A DNA stretch of 64,000 nucleotides, taken from positions 395,743,049 to 395,807,048 of the forward strand of contig OX422211.1 of assembly GCA_949130495.1 (NCBI GenBank), given 5' to 3'. Positions 49,199 through 60,626 of this stretch are shown here, piece by piece (the stretch's first letter is position 1; every line of letters starts with the position of its first letter). The position numbers and the translations under genes are program-made. The stretch is from Sambucus nigra. Lineage: Eukaryota; Streptophyta; Magnoliopsida; Dipsacales; Adoxaceae. A model generated the notes under the pieces. That model did not search any database. It saw only the letters and a list, made by a program, of their open reading frames with translations, and was not told the origin of the DNA.

Positions 49199-51985
49199 TG
49201 TGACACCCCGCCTAATTAAATACCGGGCGATCACTCCTTTATTAAATTAAAATCAAGGTGAACAGTTGGATCATTCTTAGCATCACTGTTGTTCCAATTT
49301 AAACACCCTAATTAATTAAGCTAAGTGTCAAAACCATTTTTAACATTCCTTTCAAGTTTTATTTATTTATTTTATTAAACAATCAATCCAATAATTTAAC
49401 ATTCAACAACCGGCTACTAACAATAAAACTTAAAGTAAACCATCCAGAATATAATAAATCCCAAAGTGACAATACTAGAATTAGATGAAGTACAATATCC
49501 AAATAACAACTAAAAAAAGGAAAAGGGCGACACATGCCCCAATAATGAACATGCTAGGAGTAGAATCAAATGGATGAAGTCGTCTAAACAACAGGCCTGC
49601 AACTCCCACCTAAGCTGCAGCACGTTCCTTCCAAAGGACCCTATGCAAGACGCCCGTGTGGCTGGGCACCTGTAATATATACATATATATATATATATAC
49701 AAGAGAGAAAGAGAAATGGAAACGGGTTAGAGCCCGATAGTGTATATGATTTAAAAATTCGTTTAGCAAGTATTTAAATTGATACAGGCCAATGCAACAA
49801 CATATTAGTGCGACACTCTCTTGAGAAATTCTCGCCTCTCTTCTAATGTGCACTCCTATCGCACTAACCTTCCCAATGGTTTATCTCATCATATATCACA
49901 CTATCTTTCCCCAATGATTTAACTTATCTTAGGTTATTCCCAGGATTTACAACTGAACAACACAAGTATTTAAAATGTAAGATTTCAATTTGTAACCAAG
50001 GTTCTCCTTTTAACTTTATTAATCAATAAAGTTTTCCAGTGTCATATTATACTTTCTCAAAACAATTATTTATAATTTGAGTCATCAACCATGTCCTACA
50101 TATCAAATCACAGTAGGCAGTTCCAGATTTCAGAATTTCATATATATATTAACTACTCGTATAATATATATATCGTAACAGCACCCCACATAAAAACTAT
50201 GGTGCGGGCATACTCTGCTATCCAATCCCCGTATCAATCGTACTAAAGGGAATACAAGTTCGGAATCACTCTCGAACTGTATAAATACATACACAAACAA
50301 TATTGAGGCGAAGAATAGTTTTCAAGTCCAAGAGGTCAGTACATACCCTCACGTCTCTTAGGACTGTGACTACCGATTCGATAGCCTGTATCTAGGATTC
50401 CTATCTTCTAGGGTACGAGTCAATATCCCCCATAAGGCACACGAGATAAGATCGTCCCAGCGCGGTAACCTCAGGGATAGCAAGTAACGCGGGCATGATT
50501 TTCACAAGTATATAATATATGCATACACAATCATATAAATATACCACTTTTATTATATGAATTTAGATTTATCCAATAACCCACATTCACAACATTTATC
50601 CTTATTTTCCCATTATTATTTTTCAAGTATAATGGTTCGTTTCTAACTTTAATTCGAAGGGTTTTTCCAACTTCCTACGTAACCCTCATGGACTCTATTC
50701 TTCCAAATGTACAATTCAGTAGATATCTATTTATGTTCCAACATAACTCTCTATTACGTGTCTCTCCCCTTTAATATATACTTACATTATCCCTTATGCA
50801 AAATATCCCAAAAATATAGATTTCGCCTTACATTAAAGGATTTTGAATTTTATTTTCAAAGATGAGAATTTCAAACGGTTTCGAAATCGGAATTAAAATG
50901 GAGTTTTAATTGATTTTTTTTTATTATCTCTAAGAGTCCTCAAAACATAAAACTGTCTAGCAAAAAAAAATATTAAAAAATATTGAACGGTCCGATCGAG
51001 CTGAATTTTTTTCTGTCGCTTCCTCTCGTCTTCGGCTGATTCTCTGTTTAATTTCATCCAATTCCAACGGTTCGATCGTCCGGAATAAATTTTTTTTAGT
51101 GTTTGTATCTGATTAAAACTCTTTTCATAATCAAACTCTTAATCCTTTACATGACAAAGGGTTTCCAGAATATCATATAAATCATCACTACATGAAAATT
51201 TCCCATCTCAAATTGGGTTTTTCTTCCATAAATCTCATCCTAATAACTCCTAAAGTAATATGGATGATGCATCAACGAAATAAGCAAGATAAACACTTGC
51301 CTGAGATTTTCAGAAATCTGGTTTGGTGTTGAATTTGGTGTGGTTGTGTTCCCCGTATCGCGATCTACGCGTTGGCGGTGGCGGCGGTGTAAACGGATGA
51401 GTTTTGAGCCTTGGAATGCCTTGAGAGCTCTCTCCTCTCCTCTCCAATGGTCGTTCTAGTGTTTTGAGTTATCTAACCCTAGGAGATAACCTAAACATCT
51501 AATATAACCCCTTTAATTTTCGTGGGTTTAATTACCCAAAAATACAAAATGACTAAAATGCCCTCCCGGGGTACTAATTAGGCCTAAAAACGCCCCGAGA
51601 CCCAAACTAAACCCCCGGGTACACTTTTCTGACTATCTCGACCCTTCCGGACGCGTTGGCGCACTCAAAATGACCATACGAACAACTTATAAAATATTCA
51701 CTTTTATAAATCCACATTTAGTCCCGACACGACACAGGCGCGTCCCGACTTAAATTTCCACAATTGTCATTTTATTCACACGTGACAATATTATAAAAAT
51801 AAATCTCATATATTACTATACTCATCCAGTAATATGCAACAAATAATATATTACCAATAATTACTAACTCTTGTCACGCTAGTAAATATTTAAAACAACA
51901 TTTCGGATTAAAATTAAATTAATTTATCTCAATTAAATTTAATAAATCCTTAAATTTAAAAGCCATGAAAATACGGGGTATTACA
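49199..51985 (-). repeat. 5' LTR of the non-autonomous element
   Basis: Length 2787 bp, partner of 31241-34023. The right edge GGGGTATTACA is followed by CCTTC, the target duplication, after which element B integrase sequence resumes. Confidence 0.95.
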
Positions 51986-53080
51986 CCTTCATGCACCTTC
52001 TGAATTATGTCTGGGACCTTTGATGGATGCACACAGCGTTGTAAATGGACTGTTAGTCCTCTCATGTACAAAATACCTTTGTCTAGCACATACCGAGCTA
52101 CTTTATACTTCAGCTTCTTGGCTTCCACCATCTGCTGGTAGAGTTCCCTCTTTAATGTATGCTCAGATGGGGTCCATCCATGATGGACCCATGTCTATGG
52201 TTATAAAAATCATCATCAGATCTTCATATATGCTCCTCTTAGCCAAAATCTCAATAAGGATAGTTCGTCGGAGTTCAATCCTTGTAGTTGAGCCTAGTCG
52301 GGCAAGAGCATTAGCTCGAGCGCTCTCCAACCTTGGGATTTTATTCATCCAAATAACTGGTAATTTTATAATTAATTCCATTACCTTGGATAGATATCTG
52401 GCTGTTAATTCTCCTTTAGCTCCGTATAAACCCAGTACTTGGTTCACCACCAGCTAAGAATCATTGTGTGCCACAACTTGCTCGGCACTCAATGATTGGG
52501 CTAAACTTAAGCCCACAATAAGGGCTTCATACTCTACTTCATTGTTTGAGGCCTAAAATTGAAAACGCAGGGTATACTCAATATCAATACCATTAGGAGT
52601 GTAAGTATTATACCTGCTCCACTGTCGATTGCACAAGATGACCCATCAACGTATAAATTCCATATTGGGGAGTTATTATCAAACGCTTGGTCTGTTAAAC
52701 TCCCATAATGGAATATTTCTCCTCTTTCTTCTTCAGACTTCTTGGTCATCTCCTGTGTTCGGGAAGAGGAATCTGGTAGGTCGGTAACTGCTTCTTTTGA
52801 CGAAGGTTCCTCAGGAGCTTTCTTGTTAACATCACTTCCTCTTGATTCTTATTTGGCTTGTTCACTTTGTTGTTTAGGGACCTCAGAGTAAGTGAACTTA
52901 GCTACGAAATCTACCACTGCTTGGCCTTTCAAATAAGACCTTGGTTCATATATAATATCATACACCCCCAATTCCACATCCCAGTATATTAATCTTCCAG
53001 ATTTTTTCGGTTTATGTAAAGCCTGCCTTAGAGGAATATCAATGTAAACTACAATTGTATAGGCTTGGAAATAAGGTCTC
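51986..53080 (-). pseudogene. RNase H and start of integrase of element B (upstream of the insertion)
   Basis: Minus-strand fragments: VELGVYDIIYEPRSYLKGQA (connection, 52849-53082); WNLYVDGSSCAIDSGAGIIL, the RNase H first catalytic Asp (52534-52749); IPRLESARANALARLGSTTR (52163-52450); and the integrase zinc-finger start LQRCVHPSKVPDIIQKVHEG up to the LTR edge at 51986. The zinc finger continues at 31240. Several frameshifts separate the fragments. Confidence 0.85.
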
Positions 53081-54115
53081 AAATCAATGCTAACACCAAT
53101 TTTTCCAAATGAGGGTACCTGATTTCTGCTCCTCGAAAAGCCTTACTGGTATAGTAGACGGGTTTTTTAACTCCATTCTCCTCTCGGATCAATGCAGAAC
53201 TCACGGCTGATTCAGAAACAGCTAAGTACAGGTACAATTTCTCACCTGTGATTGGTCGGGAGAGCGATGGAGGTGACCCCAAATACTTTTTCAACTCCAA
53301 AAAGGCTTTTTCACATTCTTCGTTCCATTCAAAAATCTTTTTTAGTACCTTGAATAATGGCAGGCACCTATCTATAGCTCGAGACACGAATACATTCAGT
53401 GTTGTTACTCATCCAGTCAACCTTTGTATATCCTTCTTGTAGGTTAAGGATTATATTTAAATTAATGCCTTGATCTTATTTGGATTTGCTTCAATTCCCC
53501 TTTGATTTACTTTGTACCCGAGGAACATTCCTTCTTGCACTCCAAAAATGCACTTGGTCGGGTTCAGCCTCATCTGGTGCTTCTCAAGTTGATCAAAAGT
53601 TTGGCTAAGGTCAGTAATGTGATCAGACACCTTTTTGTTATTTGTAAGCATATCGTCCACGTAGACTTTAATATTCTTGCCTATTTGCTCCTCGAACACC
53701 TTATGGACCAGCCTTTGATATATAACACCTGCATTTTTCAAACCAAAAAGCATAACATTACAATAGTATGTTCCTCGGGGAATGATGAAATAAGTGTTTT
53801 CCCTGTCTTTAGGCTACATTTTTACCTGGTTATAACCAGAATAAGCATCCATAAAACTGAGTATCTCATGTCCTGATATAGCATCCACGAGTTGATATAT
53901 TCGGGGCAAAGGAAAATGATCCTTTGGGCATGCTTTATTTAAATCTGTGAAATCTACACACATTCTCCACTTGTTGTTTTTCTTTTTTACCATAACTATA
54001 TTGGCTAACCAATCTGGATATTTCACCTCATCAATAAAATCTGCCTTCTGAAGCTTTTCGACATCTTCCTGTATGGCTTGGTTCTTTTCAGGGCTGAACA
54101 CTCTATGTCTTTGCT
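53079..54115 (-). pseudogene. Reverse transcriptase of element B (decayed, YVDD kept)
   Basis: NNKWRMCVDFTDLNKACPKD and SFMDAYSGYNQVKM (53814-54101); LFGLKNAGVIYQRLV and KVYVDDMLTNNKK with intact YVDD, then NPTKCIFGVQEGMFLGYKV (53457-53753); then FKVLKKIFEWNEECEKAF and EKLYLYLAVSESAVSSAL (53079-53387). Frame breaks occur between the pieces (about 53760-53815 and 53390-53460). It is the counterpart of 14746-15800 in element A but better preserved at the active site. Confidence 0.9.
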
Positions 54116-54930
54116 TTACTGGCTTAACTTCTTTATTTATGTTGAGCTCATGGCAAAGGATCTATCCCAGGCATATCTTTGTGACTAAAAGCAAACACAT
54201 GCTTTCTCTGTATAAGGAAGCTTACCAGTTCCTGTTAGTCATTTAACACAATGCTTTCAGCTGCTTCCATAATTTGTCCCTTTACCAGCTCTATTTCCTC
54301 CTTAGGTCTAAGGTTTCAACCTTAGATTTTTCGTTAGGTTCAGTAGTATCCACTTGGTAGGTAGTGGTTTTCCTCTTTATTTCTTCCAAGTCTTCTTGCT
54401 CGGCAAAAGAGTAGTAGCACTCCCGAGCTACTTTCTGATCACCTTTCACAACTCCCACACCAAAGTTGGTAGGGAATTTTAAACACTGACGGACAGTGGA
54501 AGGTACTTCCTCAAACTTATTTAGCCCTACTCTTCCCATGATTATATTGTAAGATGAATGGACGTTTTTATCCATTACAAAGAAAAGGATTTTCTCTGTT
54601 CGGGTGGGTGACCATGTGCCGATCATCACCTCCATCTTAATGGTTCCCAAAGGGAAGATTTTTTCACCGGCAAAGCCTATTAGTGGCTGAGTTTAAAATC
54701 CAAGCTGCTGAAATAAGGATAAAATATGATATCCGATGAGCTGCCGCTATCTACTAGTACTTTATAGACAATGATTTCTTCCTTTCTAACTTTGATTACC
54801 AGTGGGTCGTCGTGAGGGTACAGTACCCCGAGAGATCATTTTTAGAGAAACCAATTATGAGTTTATCTTTGTTAACCTTACTTAGTCAATCTTCCTCGAT
54901 AAGTTTGATCCTCTGTATGTATGAGCAAGC
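54116..54930 (-). pseudogene. Protease and linker of element B (decayed)
   Basis: Minus strand: the region near 54700-54900 corresponds to the protease core but is broken. The frame at 54291-54650 reads KMEVMIGTWSPTRTEKILFF, NVHSSYNIIMGRVGLNKFEE and VPSTVRQCLKFPTNFGVGVV, which parallels the post-protease part of element A. 54116-54290 is the decayed linker before RT. Confidence 0.7.
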
Positions 54931-55985
54931 TTGTGTCAAATCGAGGTAAGCTTTTCATTTTGCTGTATAATCTCCTCCTCCTGCATCTCCACATGTAATC
55001 ATTTGGCAATCAAAAGAACCAAAACTGATATAAAATACCTCGCGTTTCGATTGTCGGGGTTTTTTGGGGAGATAGGGATTATCATCCTGGTCATTTTCAT
55101 GAGTTCTTTTCTTCTCCTCTCTGTGCTTGCATGGAGATTTTTATCTATGCCGAGCTCCTTCGTTATTTTGTCGATCAACATACTAATTCAGCTTTCCTCA
55201 TTGGATAAGAGTTTTAGTCTTATTTTGAAGAGCTATACAACGCTCCATCGTGTGACCGTGATCCTTGTGGAATTCGTTATACTTTGTCTTATCCCTCTTG
55301 GTCGGGGAACTTCTTATCTTATCAAGCCAACACACATCTTTATTATGCTTGATTTCTTCCAAAACATGGTGAATTCCCCTGGTTAACGGAGTATAACTAT
55401 TGTACTTCTTGAGTCGCTCCAAAACTCCTTTTTATTTTGACTCCGTGTGTTCTTAGCCATTAATTTACCATTATCTTCGGAGGATATTTGACAAGAGTGT
55501 AATACAGTTTCTCCACTCATAAGGGTATTTATTATGTTCTTTTCTTCATAATCCACAACTTCCAGTTTCTCGTTATTAAAACGAGTGATGTAATCTCTGG
55601 TGCTCTCTCATTCTTTATGTTTCACACTAAACAGTTGTGCCACCCTTTTCACAAGCTTTTCTCCAAAGCAAAAGTTGATAATAAATAGCTCAGCCAGTTG
55701 GTTGAATCTAGAAATTTATCCTTGAGGAAGACTATTATACCAGATTTGGGCAGATTCAGTAATGGTTCCAGAAACTGCTTTACACCTCATTTCGTCGGGG
55801 ACGACATAAATGTCAGCAGTTTCTTAATATCGCTATATATGGAGAATGGGATCAATTTTTTCATCATATTTGGGTGTTATTACTGGAGCCTTAAACTTTG
55901 TTGGAGTAGGGAAATCCACAATTGTCTGCACAAAGGAATACCCTTTTACAAAGCTTCTTTGCAGTGGGTTTTTGGCCTTTGCCAT
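54931..55985 (-). pseudogene. Gag of element B, N-terminally truncated at an LTR junction
   Basis: Minus strand from 55985: MAKAKNPLQRSFVKGYSF, then FPTPTKFKAPVITPKYDEKI, equivalent to the middle of Gag in element A at about 17780. The Gag part upstream of this is missing and a foreign LTR begins at 55986. The C-terminal part at 55198-55422 (YNSYTPLTRGIHHVLEEIKH, KYNEFHKDHGHTMERC) is the Tat-type zinc-binding end. Frameshifts occur near 55820 and elsewhere. Confidence 0.8.
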
Positions 55986-56517
55986 TGTTGATGTAAAAAA
56001 TTAGATTGCTCTAATTATTCAATCACAGATAAATAAAATGAGACAAAGATTTTTAAAGTGGTTCAGCCTTATAAGAATGGCCTACGTCCACTGTTATGTT
56101 ATTGCTAAGTGTTTGGGAATTCTCGATTACAAGTTCTACCAAGAAATTCAGGTCCCTTTGAATGAGGGTAATACAATGTATTTATAGCCATGAGGCCATA
56201 ATCTGAAAGGGTGATACATTAAATGATATACATATGAAAAGGTAACTCATTTAATGCTCTTCAAGCGTGTGTGTCAAGATGATAAGCAGTCAATGAATAG
56301 TTGATCTGTTGATTATCTGGCAATCAATGCCGTGGTCGAGATGCAGCTCGAACCGCCTTAGTTGCTCGTCGTTCAATAGTTCCTCGAAGCGCTGGAGCTC
56401 CTCGGAGTGTTGGAGTTCCTCGGAGCACTGGAGTCCCTCGTCACTATTGTGCCACATAGATTGACATGTGTCTTCTTATTATTCGTCCATATCAGCATAC
56501 TAATTTTGGTATCAACA
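55986..56517 (-). repeat. 3' LTR of Tat-like element C
   Basis: Length 532 bp, TGTTGATGTAAAAA to TTGGTATCAACA, with a polypurine tract on its right side. It is therefore the 3' LTR of a minus-strand element lying to the right, not the 5' LTR of element B. It is related to 20986-21452. The 5 bases on its left, GCCAT (55981-55985), would be one copy of its target duplication. The other copy would lie beyond the window. Confidence 0.82.
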
Positions 56518-56530
56518 GAAGCCCCCAATG
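56518..56530 (-). other. Polypurine tract of element C
   Basis: Minus strand CATTGGGGGCTTC directly before TGTTGATACC. Same layout as 21453-21466. Confidence 0.8.
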
Positions 56531-56940
56531 TTTTATATTTCGAACTTTGAGGAGTATGGAACATTCTTTCTCGGTATATGGCAATATTAAATGACATTCC
56601 TGGGTTTTAGGAGCATTTTCTTCGTATTTGAATTTCTTTCCAAATTTGCAGAATCCGCCTTTTTGAATTTTTATAAGCGCTTCGATCTTTGTGCACTTTT
56701 TGTCCTTTTAGCCGCCGGTGGCGTAATAGTTTCTTTTTTGTAATCATTTCTTTCGCCGTTTCCCAAGGCAAAGTATTTAGGCTTCTTAGGTAATCATACC
56801 TTCTTCTACCTTTTCCAATTTTCTGCTTTCGAGTTTTCCATAGCCTTTCTTTCTCTTGTGCGTTCATCCTTGTTTTCGTTCGTTGTCAACAGATCTCCTT
56901 TTTTCCCTGTAAGCTCTTCTTCCTTCTTCTTTTATTCATC
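56531..56940 (+). other. Region upstream of the antisense gene of element C
   Basis: A leader of about 410 bp between the PPT and the ATG at 56941. Its last 60 bases are pyrimidine-rich (CTTCTTCCTTCTTCTTTTAT). The equivalent stretch in element B is 21467-21908 and shares GAGTATGGAACATT near its start. It presumably holds the promoter and 5' UTR of the antisense gene. I cannot assign a TATA box with confidence. Confidence 0.4.
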
Positions 56941-59900
56941 ATGGTTTATATTATTGAATCTCTTGAGAAATTCCGTTCTGATTTCTCTATTCCTTCTTGG
57001 GTAACTTTGGAGGATCTTTCTGAACCTTCAAATTACTTTCGTTTGGCTGAGGGACATTGGTTCCCCAGTCTCTTTATTACTGAATGTGGATTTTCTTTTC
57101 CACCAAACCCTTTGTGCTTAGAGTTCTGCCATCATTTTGATGTTGTTCCTGCAAAAATATCCCCCAATACATGGAGAATAGTTAATGGGGTGCATAGGTT
57201 AAATCAAACTCATGGAACTCGTATAGGAATTCCTGAGATTATGTACTGTTATAGATGGGCTATTCTAGACAATGTTTATTATTTAAAAACTAGATTTTTG
57301 AATAGGGCTTTAGTAGTCAATCTCCCTGATGCTAACAGGGATTATTTTGAACATGGGGTAGTTATAAAAAATTGGCAACATGCCCCTTTGGTTGGAGACG
57401 AAATATATGAAGGTCCCAAATGTCCTCCATATGGCAATGGGATAGGTTATTTTCATTTTATTTTATTTCTGAAACTATGCTTTCATTATATTTGAATAAA
57501 TGCATGATTGACATTTCAATATGTTTTTATTTGCAGTTGACAACAAGAGAAAAACTCCCAAAGAATCAGAAGTTAATATAAAGCATTTGAAACATATCTG
57601 GAGTTTGCATCAGAAAGTTGCAGACGAGCACATCAGGTCTGCTTCATACTTGTTGCATTACAGGAGCTATACATCGTCCTTTACTGCTCGTCCTGTGGTC
57701 AGCATTAGTGAACCATTGCCAGCTTCTGAGGATTCTTCACCAGACTCTCACATTCCTCTGAGTCAGAAGATGGGCAAAAGAAGAGTTCCTGCTATCTTCG
57801 AGGAGGCTTCCTCTGCTGGAGATGGAAAGATAAACAAGACTGATGTCCCAAAGGGGACAAAGAAAGTGGATGCTGCCGCTTCTGTTGCTCCTCAGAAGGC
57901 TGTCGAGAAGCCCCCAGTGGCTCCTGTGCAGAAGGATGCACCTGTGGAAGTAATCACCATCTCTCCAACCAAAAGTTCTTCTTTGGTTGAGGTTGTTGAA
58001 AAGACACCGAGGAGACTGAAGAAATCCTCCTCGGTTAGTTTTTCTGAAGCCATTCCCCAGCTCCAAGCTAGTGGAGCTGGTGTTCCAACCATTATTCCCC
58101 CGAGTTCTGCAATGAGCTCGGTAAAGACTTGGACCATTCCTGAAGTCCAAGGAATTGAAGAAAATATGTCTAGGGATATGCTGACATCCCTAGCTACTCG
58201 TCACATTGCTTCAGTAAGTTTCTCTTATCCTGAATTCTTCTTTCTTTTAGTCAATATATGTATCTCGGTACTGACTTATCATTACCTTCTTTTTTAGCTG
58301 GTGAGTTGCTTTAACACCATAGTGAAGAAAGATGAAGCAATTAAGGCTTCTAGTTCCTCGTCTGGAGTAGAGGATGCTTTAAAGTGCTTGGCCAAAACTT
58401 TGAAGGATTCTCATCAAAAATATGACGAGGATAAGGGTGAATGGGAGAAGAAATTGGCTGCGTCTGAGGCAGAGAAGGTGCAGTTGGGAAATAAAGTGAA
58501 GGACTTGGAGGGAGAGAATAAGAAATATGCCGAGAAGCTCAGTACCTTTGGTGAGCTTGAAAATAAATTGAAATCGGCCGAGGAAGAGCTGACCCTTCTG
58601 CGAGAAGTAACTCATCAGAAGGAGGAGGTGGAGGCCAAGTTGAAAGCCACCGAGGATCTTCTATCCGAGAAGCTCTCCTCGGAGAAAATGAAAAGAAAAA
58701 TGGCTGTGAAAAAATCATTTCGAACTGGTTGGGACAAAGGATGGGACAGGGGGGTAGCAGCAATGATGACCCAGGTCAAGTATGGGAGTTTGAAATACTT
58801 CCGAGATGGTTGGGTTGCTGCCCTGCAAGAATTGAAAGTTAATGAGGACTCAGAATTGTTTCAGCAACATCTCCCTGGTCCTGCCCCAGTTATTGAAGAT
58901 GAAGAAGAGGACGAAGCTGCCTCCGAAGAATCTTCAATGGTGGTGGGTGATTCCATCCTTACCCAGCCTGCTGACGAGGAACTTTCATCTCTGCCTGCTC
59001 CTCCTGAACAAATTCCAGCTCCAGCCGACCAACTCGTTATTTCCACCGAGCAACCGAGCTCCTCATCCCAGCCTCCCGAGTAAGTCTTGGGAGACAAGGA
59101 AAAGGTGTGAAGTTGTTCGGTATTATCTTTCTATTTTTCTTCTTTTTCAAGTGTAACCCAGATCTTTGTAACTTTGCCTTATGATCTAATAAAATTTGAG
59201 TTCTTTTCTTCCATATGATTGTCTCTTCTCTATCTGCACTCTGTCTTGATCTTCTTTTTTATGATTACTTTTTCTTTCTCTGTTAGTTTCTGGCCAGGAT
59301 GGATCTGCTGTCTGCTAATGACACAAAGTTGATGCAACAATGTCATGAATATTATAAGGCTGGTCACACAGAACTGAGTGCATCAGAAGTTGCCGACATC
59401 CTTGGTCATGGTGCTTCAGATCAGGCAATTGAAGCTTATCAGTACCTGAAGGATTTACTTGATCGAGCTGTGGCCAATAACGTGGCTTATTACGAAATGA
59501 TCGAAGATCTTCAATGTACCTTAGAAGACCTTCAGAATCAGTACAAGGAATCAACTGCCCTTTTGCATGAGGGGTATGAGAAGAGGTATCAACAGCTTTC
59601 TGCCGAGACAGGCCACAAAAAGATCCTTGCTGGGTACGATGTCAGGGAGAGAACCCTAAAGGGTGAAGTTGAAGCTTGTAGACAGATTGCCGAGCTGCTA
59701 GAGCAAGAAAATAATAATTTGCAAAAAGAGATGGCACAGTATAAGTCTGCAGCATCTTCTTCAACAGCTGTAATCCCTGTGACTGACGAGGGATTTTCCT
59801 TTCTAGAGGTTGAGAATGCCAAATTAAGGCAAGAGTTGGATACCTTGAGAAGGTCGGGTACTTCTACTGCTACTCGGGGACGAGGAAGAGGTTCTCGTGG

Positions 59901-60626
59901 ACGAGGAAGAGTTGCTCAGGATGTGGTTGAGGAACAAGTACTCCACCTTCTCGGGGTCGATCAAGAACTGTTCGTCGTACTGTTGAAGAAGCTCGTACTC
60001 AGTCAACATTGGAAACTCAAGCGTATCAATTGAATGCAAAAGATCGGGCTTTGTCTGAACTGTCCAAGAAAGTTGGAGAATTGGAACTACAAATCTCTGC
60101 AAAGGAATCAGTGTTGAAGACTAAGGAACTTTTCATCCAGAGTATTCATGAGAAGCTTGAGAGGTTAACATTTCAATTCCATAAACAGCCCAGGGAATTT
60201 TGGATGGCTGGATACAACGAGGCACTATTCCATTTAGATGCTCGTATCCAGAATGCAAATAATGAGGGCTACAAACAAGGCTGGCTGAATGCCTTATGTG
60301 TGTTGAAACTTGAGCAGGGACATTATTTGTGGGACTACTATGAGCCTAGATTGCTCGACTTGCCTGTGCCACCATTTAATTTGGACATGGAATGGATCCC
60401 AACTCGTGCCATTCCTCGGAGATTACTTGCGAAGCATCTTGGTGACTACAGTTTGCATTCTCAGTTTGAGGTACCTCGTCCTGAGCATCTCCTAGATCGA
60501 CCTTCTGTGATGAACGTTAGGATGCTGAAGGACTTGAACTTCATTAATTCTCCTCAGACTTTAAATGATCCGCCTGCTAGCGAGGAACCTGTATCGAAGG
60601 CTGTGGGGAAAAAACCAATAGAATAG
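56941..60626 (+). CDS. Antisense gene of Tat-like element C, four-exon model, about 1100 residues, one frameshift
   Basis: Exons 56941-57445, 57537-58213, 58298-59079 and 59298-60626. All introns are GT-AG (91, 84 and 218 bp) and the phases (1, 0, 2) join in frame. The TAA at 59081 is then part of the donor GA|GTAAGT. Exon 1: MVYIIESLEKFRSDFSIPSW, AEGHWFPSLF, PNTWRIVNGVHRLNQTHGT, a domain resembling the plant 'putative gypsy type transposon' family (name from memory). Exon 2: low-complexity Ser/Pro/Lys. Exon 3: coiled coil, then GWDKGWDRG and YFRDGWVAAL, acidic tail. Exon 4: coiled coil, TATRGRGRGSRGRGR, then conserved FQFHKQPREFWMAGYNEAL and NSPQTLNDPP. A frame change lies between 59931 and 60033. 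It is convergent with pol, as in element B. Function unknown; retrotransposon cargo rather than a host gene is inferred from the same position in B. Confidence 0.72.

Larger units (their letters stand above)
31241..51985 (-). mobile_element. Large non-autonomous LTR retrotransposon (LARD-like), nested in element B
   Basis: The two LTRs are 31241-34023 and 49199-51985. Flanks carry the 5-bp target duplication CCTTC (31236-31240 and 51986-51990). Removing it rejoins element B integrase codons in frame (VHEG|SCGAHIA). The interior is 34024-37088 plus 47926-49198, about 4.3 kb after removal of the nested Tekay element, and has no gag or pol coding sequence. Without the Tekay insert the element is about 9.9 kb. 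It shares LTR termini, Met-tRNA primer site, roughly 115-nt leader, roughly 70-bp pre-PPT tail and PPT with the Tekay element. Mobilisation by Tekay proteins is inferred. Confidence 0.92.

Noticed and set aside
56941..60626. Interpretation as a host gene captured or flanked by repeats
   Set aside because: The same gene sits in the same place between PPT/LTR and the end of pol in element B, so it is part of the retrotransposon family.
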